Below, in pieces: positions 53,987 to 62,716 of a stretch of DNA of 64,000 bases; the first letter of the stretch is position 1; every line of letters begins with the position of its first letter. Under the pieces are notes generated by a model that was given only the letters and a program-made list of their open reading frames with translations, did no database searches and was not told the origin of the DNA. Both the position numbers and the translations under genes were made by a program. This DNA is from Streptomyces sp. NBC_00557 (GTDB taxonomy: Bacteria; Actinomycetota; Actinomycetes; Streptomycetales; Streptomycetaceae). Where the stretch lies: positions 248,001 through 312,000 of the forward strand of contig NZ_CP107796.1 in assembly GCF_036345995.1 (NCBI RefSeq), read 5' to 3'.

Positions 53987-55564
53987 ATGCGCAGCGTCGG
54001 TACGGTTCTCTCCCTCGTGGTCCTCGCCACGGTGGTCGCCACCTTCGCCCGCCGCTGGCGGATTCCCGCCCCCTCACTGCTCGTGGTCGCCGGTCTCGCC
54101 GTGGCGCTGCTGCCGGGCACCCCGCAGATCGAGATCAGCCCGGACGTCATCGGGCTCGTGGTGCTGCCGCCGCTGCTCTACGCGAGCGCCGAGGACATGC
54201 CGTGGCGGGAGCTGCGCGCGGTGTGGAAACCGGTCGGGATCCTCGCCATCGGCCTGGTGCTGGCATCCGCGGCGGCCGTCGGCGTGGTGGCGTCCCTGGT
54301 GACCCCGCTGTCCTGGCAGATGGCGTTCGTCCTGGGCGCGGTGCTGGCCAGCACCGATCCGGTGGCGGTGACCGCGCTCGGCCGCCGGCTCGCCCTGCCG
54401 CCCAGGGTGCAGGTCCTGGTCCAGGCCGAGAGCCTGTTCAACGACGCCACCTCGCTGGTGCTCGTGCGGGTGGCGGCCGGCATCGCCATCGCCTCGGCCG
54501 CCGTGCACTGGGATGCGGCCGGGGCCCAGTTCCTGCTGCTCGCGGGCGGCGGCACGGTGATCGGGACGGCGGTGGCCGGAGTGATCACCCTGATCCGGCG
54601 CCGTACCGAGGACCCGGTGCTGGAGACGGTGATCGCGCTGGTCACCCCGTACGCCGCCTACCTGCTGGCCGAAGCGGCGCACACGTCCGGCGTCACCTCG
54701 TGCGTGGTGGCCGGAGTCGTCCTCGGCGGCCGGGGCGACCGGCTCACCAACGCCCGCATCCGGCTCCAGCTGCACGCCGTGTACGGCACGGTGGTGTTCC
54801 TGCTGGAGAGCGTGGTCTTCAGCCTGATCGGGCTGGCCCTCCCCGGCGAGGTGCGGGCCCTGCCCCACAGCGACCGGGCCTGGCCGCTGTACGCCCTCGC
54901 CGTCGCCGCGACGCTGGTCGCCGTACGCCTGCTGTGGCTGGCGCCGCTGTCGGCGGTCGTGCAGCGCAAGGGCGGGATCGGCAAGCTGAACTGGCGGATA
55001 CCGATGGTGCTGACCTGGGCGGGGACGCGCGGGGTGATGCCGCTGGCGGCGGCGCTGTCCATCCCGGAGGTGACGAGGCACGGCACACCGCTGGCCGACC
55101 GGCCGCTGGTGCTGGTCCTGACCACGTCGGTCGTGGTCGTCACCCTGGTCGGACAGGGCTTCACCCTCGCACCGGTCGTGCGCGCCTCCGGCATCGCCCT
55201 GGAGCCCGCGCACACCGCGCGGGAGGAGGCCGAGGCCCGCGCCCACCTCGCACACGCGGGCCTGGCCCGCCTGGAGGAACTCGCGGAGCTGGAGGTGGTG
55301 CCCGAGGTGGTTCTCGACCGGTTGCGGCGCGGCCTGACCGCCCGCCTCGACGACGCCCGTGACCGCCTCGCCGAGAACGACGGCGCCGGGGGCGCGGCCG
55401 CGGAGTCCGCCGACCTCGTCTACCGCCAGCTGCGCCGCGACCTGATCACCGTGGAGGCCGGCGAACTGCAGCGCCTCTACGACGCCCACGCCATCAGCGA
55501 CACCACCCGGCGCCGGCTGCAGCGCGCGCTGGACCTGGAGGAGGCCCGGCTGACGGACGTGTGA
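53987..55564 (+). CDS. Na+/H+ antiporter, CPA1 family
   Basis: A 525-residue membrane protein with about twelve transmembrane segments in residues 1-400 and a cytoplasmic helical C-terminal tail (about 415-525) rich in Glu and Arg. The ion-binding helix carries ASTDPVAVTALGRRL, and SLFNDATSLVL is the second family motif, with an Asp in each, as in NhaP/CPA1 exchangers. It should swap cytoplasmic Na+ or K+ for protons. ATG 53987 follows GGGGGA; the frame upstream is not needed. A strong paired-hairpin terminator follows. Confidence 0.9.
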   Translation: MRSVGTVLSLVVLATVVATFARRWRIPAPSLLVVAGLAVALLPGTPQIEISPDVIGLVVLPPLLYASAEDMPWRELRAVWKPVGILAIGLVLASAAAVGVVASLVTPLSWQMAFVLGAVLASTDPVAVTALGRRLALPPRVQVLVQAESLFNDATSLVLVRVAAGIAIASAAVHWDAAGAQFLLLAGGGTVIGTAVAGVITLIRRRTEDPVLETVIALVTPYAAYLLAEAAHTSGVTSCVVAGVVLGGRGDRLTNARIRLQLHAVYGTVVFLLESVVFSLIGLALPGEVRALPHSDRAWPLYALAVAATLVAVRLLWLAPLSAVVQRKGGIGKLNWRIPMVLTWAGTRGVMPLAAALSIPEVTRHGTPLADRPLVLVLTTSVVVVTLVGQGFTLAPVVRASGIALEPAHTAREEAEARAHLAHAGLARLEELAELEVVPEVVLDRLRRGLTARLDDARDRLAENDGAGGAAAESADLVYRQLRRDLITVEAGELQRLYDAHAISDTTRRRLQRALDLEEARLTDV

Positions 55565-55620
55565 AGGGCCGGCCGGCTCCTCGGACACGGGCGGTGGCCG
55601 CACGCCGGCCGAGCGGCCGG

Positions 55621-55679
55621 GGACATGCCGAGGGCCGGCGCCTTGCGGCACCGGCCCTGGTCATCGGATCGGCATGTCC
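55621..55679. terminator. Nested-hairpin bidirectional terminator
   Basis: An outer 11-bp stem (GGACATGCCGA with TCGGCATGTCC) encloses an inner stem (GGGCCGG with CCGGCCC) around GCC-TTGC-GGC. It lies between the convergent antiporter and cold-shock genes and should stop transcription from both sides. Confidence 0.8.
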
Positions 55680-55692
55680 GACCCGCCGTACC

Positions 55693-55893
55693 TCAGAGCG
55701 CGCGAACGTGTGCGGCCTGCGGGCCCTTGGGGCCCTGGACGACGTCGAACTCCACGGGCTGGTTCTCCTCGAGGCTACGGAAGCCGCGGCCCTCGATCTC
55801 GGAGTAGTGCACGAAGAGGTCCGGACCGTCGGCCTGGGCGATGAAGCCGAAGCCCTTCTCGGCGTTGAACCACTTGACGGTTCCCTGAGTCAT
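55693..55893 (-). CDS. Cold-shock domain protein
   Basis: A 66-residue single-stranded nucleic-acid-binding protein. RNP1 is seen as KGFGFI and RNP2 as LFVHYSEI, after the standard [18 protein letters not shown] start. It acts as an RNA chaperone. AAGGAG six bases before the ATG is a strong ribosome site. The upstream region is long and gene-free, as usual for cold-shock genes with extended leaders. Confidence 0.95.
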   Translation of the reverse strand: MTQGTVKWFNAEKGFGFIAQADGPDLFVHYSEIEGRGFRSLEENQPVEFDVVQGPKGPQAAHVRAL

Positions 55894-56474
55894 TTCTTGC
55901 TCCTTGCAGGGGCGGGGTACGGGATCCGCACCGTGCGGTGTCCCGGGCCGGCCTGGACGCGACTTCTCCAGTTCCCTGAAGGAAGGCGGCGCCCGCGACG
56001 TCGTTCTTCGCGAGCGTGCGGTGAAACACAGACACAAAAACTACGACCGCTCTGTCCAACATGCCCGCCGCCGGATTCATTCCCGCCGCTGAAGAGCCTG
56101 GTCGGAGCTCCGGCCGGGAGGAGGTCGAGCGTCCCCCGGGCGGAGCCCCACCCGTCGTTACGGAAGCGGTTGGGCCATTCGGGAGAGGCGGGGCCGCGAG
56201 ACGGCGAGGGGTGTCAGCGGGCGTCCGTCGTCTTTTCGCTGCTCGCAGAGCACTCCGGAGCCGGGACGGACCGGTGGCCGGGCCCCGCTCCAGATGAATG
56301 GCCCATACAAGGGAGAGTTACGGATATATGCGTGCTTTGTAACGCGAATCCTGTCACCGCTCCGGCGCCACCGCGCCCGGCCAGAGTGTGGGCCCTCGGC
56401 ACCGAGCCGGGAATGTCCGATTGCGCACCGGCCCTCACCAGGGTCGCTGTGCACGAACGTGAGGTGACAGATTC
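55894..56474. other. Divergent region between cold-shock and His-rich protein genes
   Basis: About 580 bases. An AT-rich patch at 56300-56350 includes GTTAC at 56317-56321 and GTAAC at 56339-56343 as an inverted repeat, about 130 bases before the His-rich protein gene, and is the likeliest promoter area. The part next to the cold-shock gene probably encodes its leader RNA. No gene is seen. Confidence 0.45.
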
Positions 56475-56819
56475 ATGTCTGTGTCTCGTACGGCGGTCCG
56501 TCTGATCGCCACCTGTGTGGCCTCGGGCGCCCTCGTCGCCGCGGCCGCCATGCCGGCCCTGGCCGCCGGAGGCGACCACGACCGCGACAACGGGAGGAGC
56601 TACTCGCACAGCCGCTGGAGCGGCCACGACCACGACGGCCGCTTCGGCGACCGGGACCGGGACCGGGACTGGGACTGGCACTGGGGCCGGCACCACGACT
56701 GGGACCGGCACCACGGCTGGGGCTGGCACCACGACCGGGGCTGGCACTCCGGCTGGCACTGGCACCACGGCTGGTACGGCGAGCACCGGGGTCACGACCG
56801 CTACCCCGGCCGCCGCTGA
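56475..56819 (+). CDS. Small secreted His/Trp/Asp-rich protein
   Basis: A 114-residue exported protein. The signal peptide (residues about 1-31) ends at ALAAG. The mature part is almost only His, Asp, Trp, Gly and Arg in HH-D/G-W patterns (RHHDWDRHHGWGWHHD), with no cysteine. The composition suggests metal binding at the cell surface or an adhesive role, but no family is recognised. GAGGTGA precedes the ATG. The reverse strand has a long Val/Pro frame that is only an echo of this composition. Confidence 0.72.
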   Translation: MSVSRTAVRLIATCVASGALVAAAAMPALAAGGDHDRDNGRSYSHSRWSGHDHDGRFGDRDRDRDWDWHWGRHHDWDRHHGWGWHHDRGWHSGWHWHHGWYGEHRGHDRYPGRR

Positions 56820-56910
56820 CCGGACCGCCTCGGGCCGTGCCGCGGCGCGGAGGCCGACGACAGCCTGAGCCGCTCACGTCGTGACGGCACGGCCGGACAC
56901 ACCCCGCGGA

Positions 56911-56944
56911 GGGCCGAAGCACGTTCCTCGAACGTCTTCGGCCC
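56911..56944. terminator. Strong hairpin terminator
   Basis: GGGCCGAAG pairs with CTTCGGCCC and, inside a one-base bulge, ACGTT with AACGT around a CCTCG loop. It separates the His-rich protein gene from the convergent phosphatase gene. Confidence 0.85.
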
Positions 56945-57017
56945 TTCCGTCGTGCAGGAGGGAGCGGCGCCCTCCGATGATGGACCGGCACCCGCACCGG
57001 CCGCGGCGACGGGCGGC

Positions 57018-58154
57018 TCAGGCGGTCTCCCCCCGCGCGGTGCCGCGGACGCGCACCGCGAGGGCCGCGACATCGTCACTGAGTCCGCCGCCGTGCCGGA
57101 GGAGATCCCGGTGAAGCCGGTCGAGCAGCGCCCTGGGGCTGTCCGGGTCCTGGCGGCGCATCCAGTCCTGCAGGGCGAAGAACTCCCCTTCGCAGTTGCG
57201 GCACTCGATGACGCCGTCGGTGTAGAAGAGCAGCTGGTCACCGGGGGCGCAGACGATCGTGTCGGTGGTGTAGTCGGTACCGATGAGCGCCGCGAGGTTG
57301 AGCATCGGCGAGGCCGTGCTCGGCGCCAGGACGCGCAGCTCGCCGCCGCGCAGGAGCATGGGCGGCGGATGCCCGCAGTTCAGCAGCCTGAGGCAGTCGC
57401 CCTGGTGCGGGAACTCGGCGAGCACCACGGTGGTGAACTGCTCCAGCAGGTCCTCCCCGGGCTGCGTGCAGCTGTGCCGGGTGCTGCTGGTGTCGAGGCG
57501 GCGGACGATATCCTCCAGGGTCGGCTCGTCGTAGGCGGCCTCCCGGAAGCAGTTGACCACCGCCGCGGCCGCTCCCACGGCGGGCAGACCCTTGCCGCGC
57601 ACGTCGCCGATGATCAGTCGCACACCGTACGGGGTGGCGACGACTTCGTAGAAGTCCCCGCCGATGCAGGCCTGCGCGGCGGCCGCCACGTACATCGACT
57701 CGATCTCGAGGCGGCCGACCCGGCGGGGCAGCGGACGCAGGAGCACCTTCTGCGCCGCGTCGGCGACCAGCCGGAGCTGGAGAAAAGCCTGTTCTCGCAG
57801 GATGCGGACATGGCAGGCGTAGGCGGCGGCCACCGTGACGGCGGCGATGGCGCCCACGGTGAACCAGGTGCCCAGGTCGGGGTAGACAAGGCTCAGCCCG
57901 ATCATGATCGCGACGCAGACCGCTCCGAGCAGAACGGTGGGCAGCACGGGCCAGACGGACGCGGCGAGGGCCGGCACGGCGGTCAGCAGCCGGCTGAAGG
58001 CGACCTTTCTCGGAGTGGAGAACGCCAGGCACGTGATGACCACAGTCAGGATCAGCGGTGAGAGCAGGGCCGGACTCCACCGCTTACGAAGCGGACGTCG
58101 AGGCCGCATCCACCCGATCCAGGGCATAAAAGGGATCATAACGGCATATGCCAC
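57018..58154 (-). CDS. Membrane-anchored SpoIIE-type phosphatase
   Basis: A 378-residue protein with three or four transmembrane helices in the first 125 residues (SPLILTVVITCLAF, LLTAVPALAASVWPVL, TVLLGAVCVAIMIGLSL, FTVGAIAAVTVAAAYA) and a PP2C/SpoIIE phosphatase domain (about 150-370, with ACIGGDFYEVVATPYG, GDVRGKGLPAVGAAAAV, LLFYTDGVIECRN and LSDDVAALAVRV). It has no HATPase or PAS domain, unlike the two larger phosphatases in the window. The start is uncertain: GTG 58154 or the ATGs at 58139, 58127 and 58109. It dephosphorylates a protein partner, probably an anti-anti-sigma factor encoded elsewhere. Confidence 0.88.
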   Translation of the reverse strand: MAYAVMIPFMPWIGWMRPRRPLRKRWSPALLSPLILTVVITCLAFSTPRKVAFSRLLTAVPALAASVWPVLPTVLLGAVCVAIMIGLSLVYPDLGTWFTVGAIAAVTVAAAYACHVRILREQAFLQLRLVADAAQKVLLRPLPRRVGRLEIESMYVAAAAQACIGGDFYEVVATPYGVRLIIGDVRGKGLPAVGAAAAVVNCFREAAYDEPTLEDIVRRLDTSSTRHSCTQPGEDLLEQFTTVVLAEFPHQGDCLRLLNCGHPPPMLLRGGELRVLAPSTASPMLNLAALIGTDYTTDTIVCAPGDQLLFYTDGVIECRNCEGEFFALQDWMRRQDPDSPRALLDRLHRDLLRHGGGLSDDVAALAVRVRGTARGETA

Positions 58155-58196
58155 ACAGGCGACTTAAGACGCGTCGGGGGCGGGTGGCATCAGCGG

Positions 58197-58817
58197 TCAG
58201 GGGCAGGCGTGGTTGCCGTGCTCGAGTTGTACGCGCAGACCGGGGATGCTGATGGTGCCGGCGGAGAGGGCCACGGCGTTCGACCGCACGTCCGTCAGGG
58301 TGGCCGACACGGCCTGCTGGCTGACGCCGTCGGGATCGAAGAACCGCGAGTCCCGGTCTCCGGGCCTGACAGGACCCTTCGTGATCGCGCCTTGAGCGAC
58401 GCCGATGTCCAGGCCGGTGAAGGTCGCGCCCTGGGCCGTCTCGGAGGTCGCGTCGATGAACAGGTCGGACGCCTCAGCCGGCCGGCCACCGCCGGTGAGG
58501 CGCAGGGTCTGCGTGCCCAGCACCGGGATGTCGACGACGTAGGACTGGCACAGCCCGCGGATCGTGGCACGCCGGAAGCCGCTGACCATGACCGGGACGA
58601 GGCCGTGTTTCCTGGTCACGTCGACCATGCCGTAGAGGCTGAACCCGCGGGCGGTCAGCGAGTCGGCGGTGACCTGGAACGGCCGGCCGGAGACGAGGAA
58701 GGAGGCGGCGAGCACTCCCTGCGCCATGGCGACACAGACCGCCGCGCAGGCTGCGACGCTCGGCAGCAGGACCACCGCGAAACGCCTCCAGCGGGTTCTC
58801 CCGGCGCAGTGCGACAT
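58197..58817 (-). CDS. DUF6230 exported or membrane-linked protein
   Basis: A 206-residue protein of the DUF6230 family, often misnamed cholesterol esterase in streptomycetes. A basic start (RTRWRRFAVV) leads one transmembrane or signal helix (residues about 13-37), then LAASFLVSGRPFQVTADSL, typical of the family, and an extracellular beta-rich domain. AAGGAG five bases before ATG 58817 is a strong ribosome site. The usual partner gene (DUF6114) is missing on either side; the next gene downstream encodes the membrane phosphatase. Function unknown. Confidence 0.82.
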   Translation of the reverse strand: MSHCAGRTRWRRFAVVLLPSVAACAAVCVAMAQGVLAASFLVSGRPFQVTADSLTARGFSLYGMVDVTRKHGLVPVMVSGFRRATIRGLCQSYVVDIPVLGTQTLRLTGGGRPAEASDLFIDATSETAQGATFTGLDIGVAQGAITKGPVRPGDRDSRFFDPDGVSQQAVSATLTDVRSNAVALSAGTISIPGLRVQLEHGNHACP

Positions 58818-58967
58818 CCCGTCTCCTTATGTTGCGCGGTCGCCCCGCCCATGCCGCACATGGGCATGAAGATCACATTTATCCGGTAATGGATCCTAGG
58901 GTTCCGCTTGCCGGAACGAGATGCACTCCACGCCCGCCGCACGAGTGACGGCGGGCCGAGCCGGGCT

Positions 58968-59192
58968 CTACACCTCGCCGGTGGCGAACAGCTCCAGGTG
59001 CCCGCACTTGGGGCAGCGGAACGCCTCTATCTGCCGGCGGGGCCGGCCCATCCGCTTGGCACCCCCGAAGACGCCCCGCTCCAGCGCGCCTTCGATCCAG
59101 CGCGCGTAGCCGCGCGAGTGCTCGCCGGCGTCCTCGATGAAACCTTCCATCAGTCCGACGGTGCCGCAATGGGTGCACGTGTAGTTGGTCAT
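58968..59192 (-). CDS. Small zinc-ribbon protein
   Basis: A 74-residue soluble protein with two CxxC knuckles: CTHC near the N-terminus and CPKC about 50 residues later, forming a probable zinc ribbon. Between them lies a helical stretch (HSRGYARWIEGALERG). The ATG at 59192 starts MTNYTCTHCG; upstream in-frame ATGs exist but add no conserved sequence. The role is unknown; nucleic-acid or protein binding is usual for such folds. Confidence 0.7.
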   Translation of the reverse strand: MTNYTCTHCGTVGLMEGFIEDAGEHSRGYARWIEGALERGVFGGAKRMGRPRRQIEAFRCPKCGHLELFATGEV

Positions 59193-59317
59193 CCGGCGAG
59201 TGTAGGAGGCGGTGTGCATGTCCATGACGCCGGTCACCGGCCTGGCACAAGCACGGCGGGCCGGATCCGGGGAGTGCACCCCGGGAACCGGCCCGCCGTC
59301 TCGGTGTCCGACGGGTC

Positions 59318-62300
59318 CTACTGGCCGAAGCCGTAGGCGAACAGGTGGTCGGTGCCTGTCGAGCCCGTCACGGGGAGGGTGATCGACGCGACCTGCTTGG
59401 ACGCGTCGAGCGGGACCTTCGTGGCGAAGACGTAGGTCTTCACGCCGTCCCGGCCTCCGCTGCCGGTGTTGCGGTAGGCCGTCGTGACGGCCGTGGTGTC
59501 ACCGGGGAGCGGCTTGGTCGAACCGGCGTTGAGCGTCCAGTCGGAGAAGCCGACCGTCGCCTTCGAGGTGCTGCCGTCGGTGTAGGTGACGGTCAGCGTC
59601 CCCGAGACCCCGCTGCCGTCGGTCGGTGCGTTGGTCGCCGTGCCCAGCAGGCCCAGCGACGCGCCCGACGTGCCGGCCGGCATCGGGATGGTCTGGCCGG
59701 CCATCTCCAGGTTGTCCAGCCGGCCGGAGGCCACCGCCGGCCAGGTGTACGCGATGCCGTCGACCGTGACGGCGGAGCCGCTGGTGACGCCGGCCGCCGA
59801 CAGCGCGTTCTGCGAGAACGCCCAGCCGCCGCCGTCGAAGCCGCCCGAGAATTTCGCGCCGTCGGGGTAGATGCCCTCGTTGGTGTCGTACGGCCACAGC
59901 TCGCCGGCCTTCGCCACGGCCACGCGGAGCGCCGCCCCGTTCAGTGCCGTCCCGGCGCCGTGGTCGGTCAGCGCGAAGGTGACCGGGAACGTTCCTTCGT
60001 CCCCGCCCGCCGTCACGTGGATCTTCGCCTCGGCACTGCCTGAGGCGGGCACGTCCACCGAGCCCGAGGAGGCCGCCAACGTGACGCCGGAGGGCGCGGT
60101 CGCCTTCCAGTCGACGGTGACGTCCTTGCCGCCGAGGTTGGTGAGGTCGAGCGTGGCGTCACCGGACGCGCCCGGCTGGAGCACCAGCCCGTCGGACGGG
60201 CCGGTCGCGGCCAGCACCCGGTCGCCGCCCGTGGTGTCCGACGGCGGCGCCGCCGACGGGCCGGACGCCCAGGACGTGTCGGGCTGGGTGCCGAGGGTGA
60301 AGTCGAGCGTGCCCGCGTTCTTGAACTGCTGGTAGGTCAGCCAGGAGGTCTTCCACTCCTTGCCCTGGACGTCGAGGGACTGCACGTACGGTGCGTCGGG
60401 TGCCGCCTGCGGCGCCTTGATCTGCACCGTCCTGCCGCCCGCGAGGATCACCTCGGCGACCGGGAAGACCGGGCTGCCGAGCGCGAGGGTGTCCGTGCCC
60501 GGGGTCTCGGGGTACATGCCCAGCTCGGACCAGACGTACCAGGAACTCATCGCGCCGAGGTCGTCGTTGCCGAACGAGCCGACGGGAGCGTTGAAGTACA
60601 GCTTCTGCTGGGCCTCGCGGACGGCCGCCTGGGTCTTCCACGGCTGGCCCGTGTAGTCGTACTCCCAGGGGATCTCCACGCTGGGCTCGTTGCTCAGGTT
60701 GGCGTCGGTGTTGCCGGGGTCGGTGATGTCGTCCAGCAGGCTGTCCAGGTAGGACGAGTACGCCTTGGCGCCGCCGCGCGCCTGGATGAGCTGCCGCAGG
60801 TTGAACGGGACCATCGGGGTGTACTGGGCGGAGGTGCCCTCCACGAAGCCGTTGGAGGTGCCGGGGGTGAAGCCGCCCGCGAACTGGCCGTCCTTGTTCT
60901 TCGCCTGCATGTAGCCGGTCTGCGGGTTGAAGACGTTCATCCAGTCCTGGGCGCGGGTGGCGAACTTCGTGTAGACGTCCGTCTTGCCCAGCGACTTGGC
61001 GAAGGCGGCGAGGGCGTAGTCGGCGGAGTCGTACTCCAGTTGCGTGGAGACCGGGCCGTAGAAGTTGCAGCAGCCGTAGTCGTTCTCGTCGATCGGGAGG
61101 TAGCCCTTGGCGTCGCGGACCGACTCGCCGGGGCGGTCGTTGTTCGGGACGGTGGCCTCGTGCTGCAGGGCGGCGAGCGCCTTGTCCGTGTCGAAGCCGC
61201 GGGCGCCGAAGGCGTACGCGTCGGCGATGATGCCGGCGGCCGGGTCACCGACCATGACGTAACTCTCGCCGTTGTTCGAGGCCCACTTGGGCAACAGGCC
61301 CGTCTGGTCGTAGCCGTTGAGCATCGAGGTGACGACGTCGCTGGTGACCTTGGGCTCGACCATGGCCATCAGCTGGGTCTGGGAGCGGTAGGTGTCCCAG
61401 CCGGAGTAGTTGGCGTACTGGGCCTGCTGGCCCCTGGCCAGCTTGTGGATCTGGTTGTCCATGCCCATGTACTGGCCGTTGTCGTCCGAGAAGACGTTGG
61501 GGTGCAGCAGCGCGTGGTAGAGGGCGGTGTAGAACTGCACCTGCTGGTCGGTGGTGCCGCCGCCGATCCGGACCTTGCCCAGCACCGCGTTCCAGGCGTC
61601 GTGGTTCGCCTGCCGCAGGGCGTCGAAGTCCCAGTTCCTGATCTCGGCGGCCAGGTTGCCCGCCGCATTGGCGTCACTGGTGTAGGAGATGCCGACCTTC
61701 GCCTTGACCGTCGTGTCCGAGGAGGTGTCGAAGGTCAGGTACATGCCGTTCGCGCCGGTCGTCGGGGGCTCGGCCGCCGACGACCGGGGAGCCGCGCCGG
61801 CGCTCGGGGCCGGTGACGGAGTTCCGGAGGACTTGGCGGCGCTCCCGTGGACGGTCGGGGACGGGGCCGCCGGCACGGTGAAGTGCTTTTCCTTCAGCGG
61901 TTCCGACGGACGTGTCGGCAGGTTCTGGCGGACCTTGCCGGCCTTCAGCGAGGTCGCGCCGGGGTTGATGGTGCTGCCGACCCAGGTGCCGCCCGCGGTG
62001 AACGGCTGGTCGAACCTGATGTCGAAATGCAGGGTGTAGCGGTTGTCCGCGCCGCAGAAGTGGCCGCTGTCGACCGAGCCGCTGATCTCCCTGTCGTTCA
62101 CCACCTGGACGCGGGTGCCGTCCACCTGTGTGGCGCCGCCGCTCAGCTTGAACAGCAGGTTCGCCTGCTTGCCCGCGGGGAACGTGAAGGTGCCCAGGCC
62201 GGCGCGGGTGGTGTCGGTCAGCTGGGTGGTGACCCCGTTCGCGTCGGTGACCTTGTAGTACCCGATGCCGGTCCGCTCGTCGTCGTGGCTGAAGCCGACG

Positions 62301-62716
62301 GACGTGCTGCCGAGGTTGCCCGACAGCGTGCCGGTCACGGGCAGGACGGGCAGGTCGCCCGCGACGCCGCAGCCGGGTCCGGAGACGTGGGTGAGGCTGA
62401 AGCCCGTTATTTTGTCGTCGTTGTACTCGTAGCCGCCGCCGGAGGGACGATCGGGCGTCGTGTCGGGGCCCCACTGCATCATGCCGGCCGGCATGTCGGG
62501 GCCGGGGAAGGTGTCCACCTCTCCGGAGGTGCCGATGAGAGGGTTGACGAGGGACGCGGGGTCCTTCACCAGGGCCGGTGCCGCGGCGCCGGCGGCGTAG
62601 GCGCCCGCGGTCCCGGGCAGCGGCAGTACCGCGATGCCCAGGACGCAGATCACGGCCAGGCGTTGGCGGAGTCTTCTTCGGTTACGTGGCGCAGCTGGAC
62701 GTCGAGGTCGGACCAT
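59318..62716 (-). CDS. Secreted GH92 alpha-mannosidase with NEW3 and NPCBM-like C-terminus
   Basis: A 1132-residue exported exo-alpha-mannosidase, calcium-dependent in characterised members, acting on fungal or plant mannans or N-glycans. A basic signal peptide (about residues 1-45) is followed by the GH92 N-terminal beta-domain (NPLIGTSGEVDTFPGPDMP), interrupted by a Pro/Ser/Ala-rich linker near residue 300, and the (alpha/alpha)6 catalytic domain with EPSVEIPWEYDYTG and NDDLGAMSSWYVWSELGMYP. C-terminally an NEW3-type domain and a CBM-like beta-sandwich (about 925-1132) follow. ATG 62716 has GGAGG six bases away. A GACAACGTTGCC site about 105 bases upstream suggests LacI control shared with the GH127 and protease genes. 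Confidence 0.92.
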   Translation of the reverse strand: MVRPRRPAAPRNRRRLRQRLAVICVLGIAVLPLPGTAGAYAAGAAAPALVKDPASLVNPLIGTSGEVDTFPGPDMPAGMMQWGPDTTPDRPSGGGYEYNDDKITGFSLTHVSGPGCGVAGDLPVLPVTGTLSGNLGSTSVGFSHDDERTGIGYYKVTDANGVTTQLTDTTRAGLGTFTFPAGKQANLLFKLSGGATQVDGTRVQVVNDREISGSVDSGHFCGADNRYTLHFDIRFDQPFTAGGTWVGSTINPGATSLKAGKVRQNLPTRPSEPLKEKHFTVPAAPSPTVHGSAAKSSGTPSPAPSAGAAPRSSAAEPPTTGANGMYLTFDTSSDTTVKAKVGISYTSDANAAGNLAAEIRNWDFDALRQANHDAWNAVLGKVRIGGGTTDQQVQFYTALYHALLHPNVFSDDNGQYMGMDNQIHKLARGQQAQYANYSGWDTYRSQTQLMAMVEPKVTSDVVTSMLNGYDQTGLLPKWASNNGESYVMVGDPAAGIIADAYAFGARGFDTDKALAALQHEATVPNNDRPGESVRDAKGYLPIDENDYGCCNFYGPVSTQLEYDSADYALAAFAKSLGKTDVYTKFATRAQDWMNVFNPQTGYMQAKNKDGQFAGGFTPGTSNGFVEGTSAQYTPMVPFNLRQLIQARGGAKAYSSYLDSLLDDITDPGNTDANLSNEPSVEIPWEYDYTGQPWKTQAAVREAQQKLYFNAPVGSFGNDDLGAMSSWYVWSELGMYPETPGTDTLALGSPVFPVAEVILAGGRTVQIKAPQAAPDAPYVQSLDVQGKEWKTSWLTYQQFKNAGTLDFTLGTQPDTSWASGPSAAPPSDTTGGDRVLAATGPSDGLVLQPGASGDATLDLTNLGGKDVTVDWKATAPSGVTLAASSGSVDVPASGSAEAKIHVTAGGDEGTFPVTFALTDHGAGTALNGAALRVAVAKAGELWPYDTNEGIYPDGAKFSGGFDGGGWAFSQNALSAAGVTSGSAVTVDGIAYTWPAVASGRLDNLEMAGQTIPMPAGTSGASLGLLGTATNAPTDGSGVSGTLTVTYTDGSTSKATVGFSDWTLNAGSTKPLPGDTTAVTTAYRNTGSGGRDGVKTYVFATKVPLDASKQVASITLPVTGSTGTDHLFAYGFGQ

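Noticed and set aside
56214..56795. A minus-strand Val/Pro/Ala repeat protein resembling a structural protein
   Set aside because: It is the reverse reading of the His/Asp/Trp repeat gene; the plus strand has a signal peptide and ribosome site, the minus strand neither.
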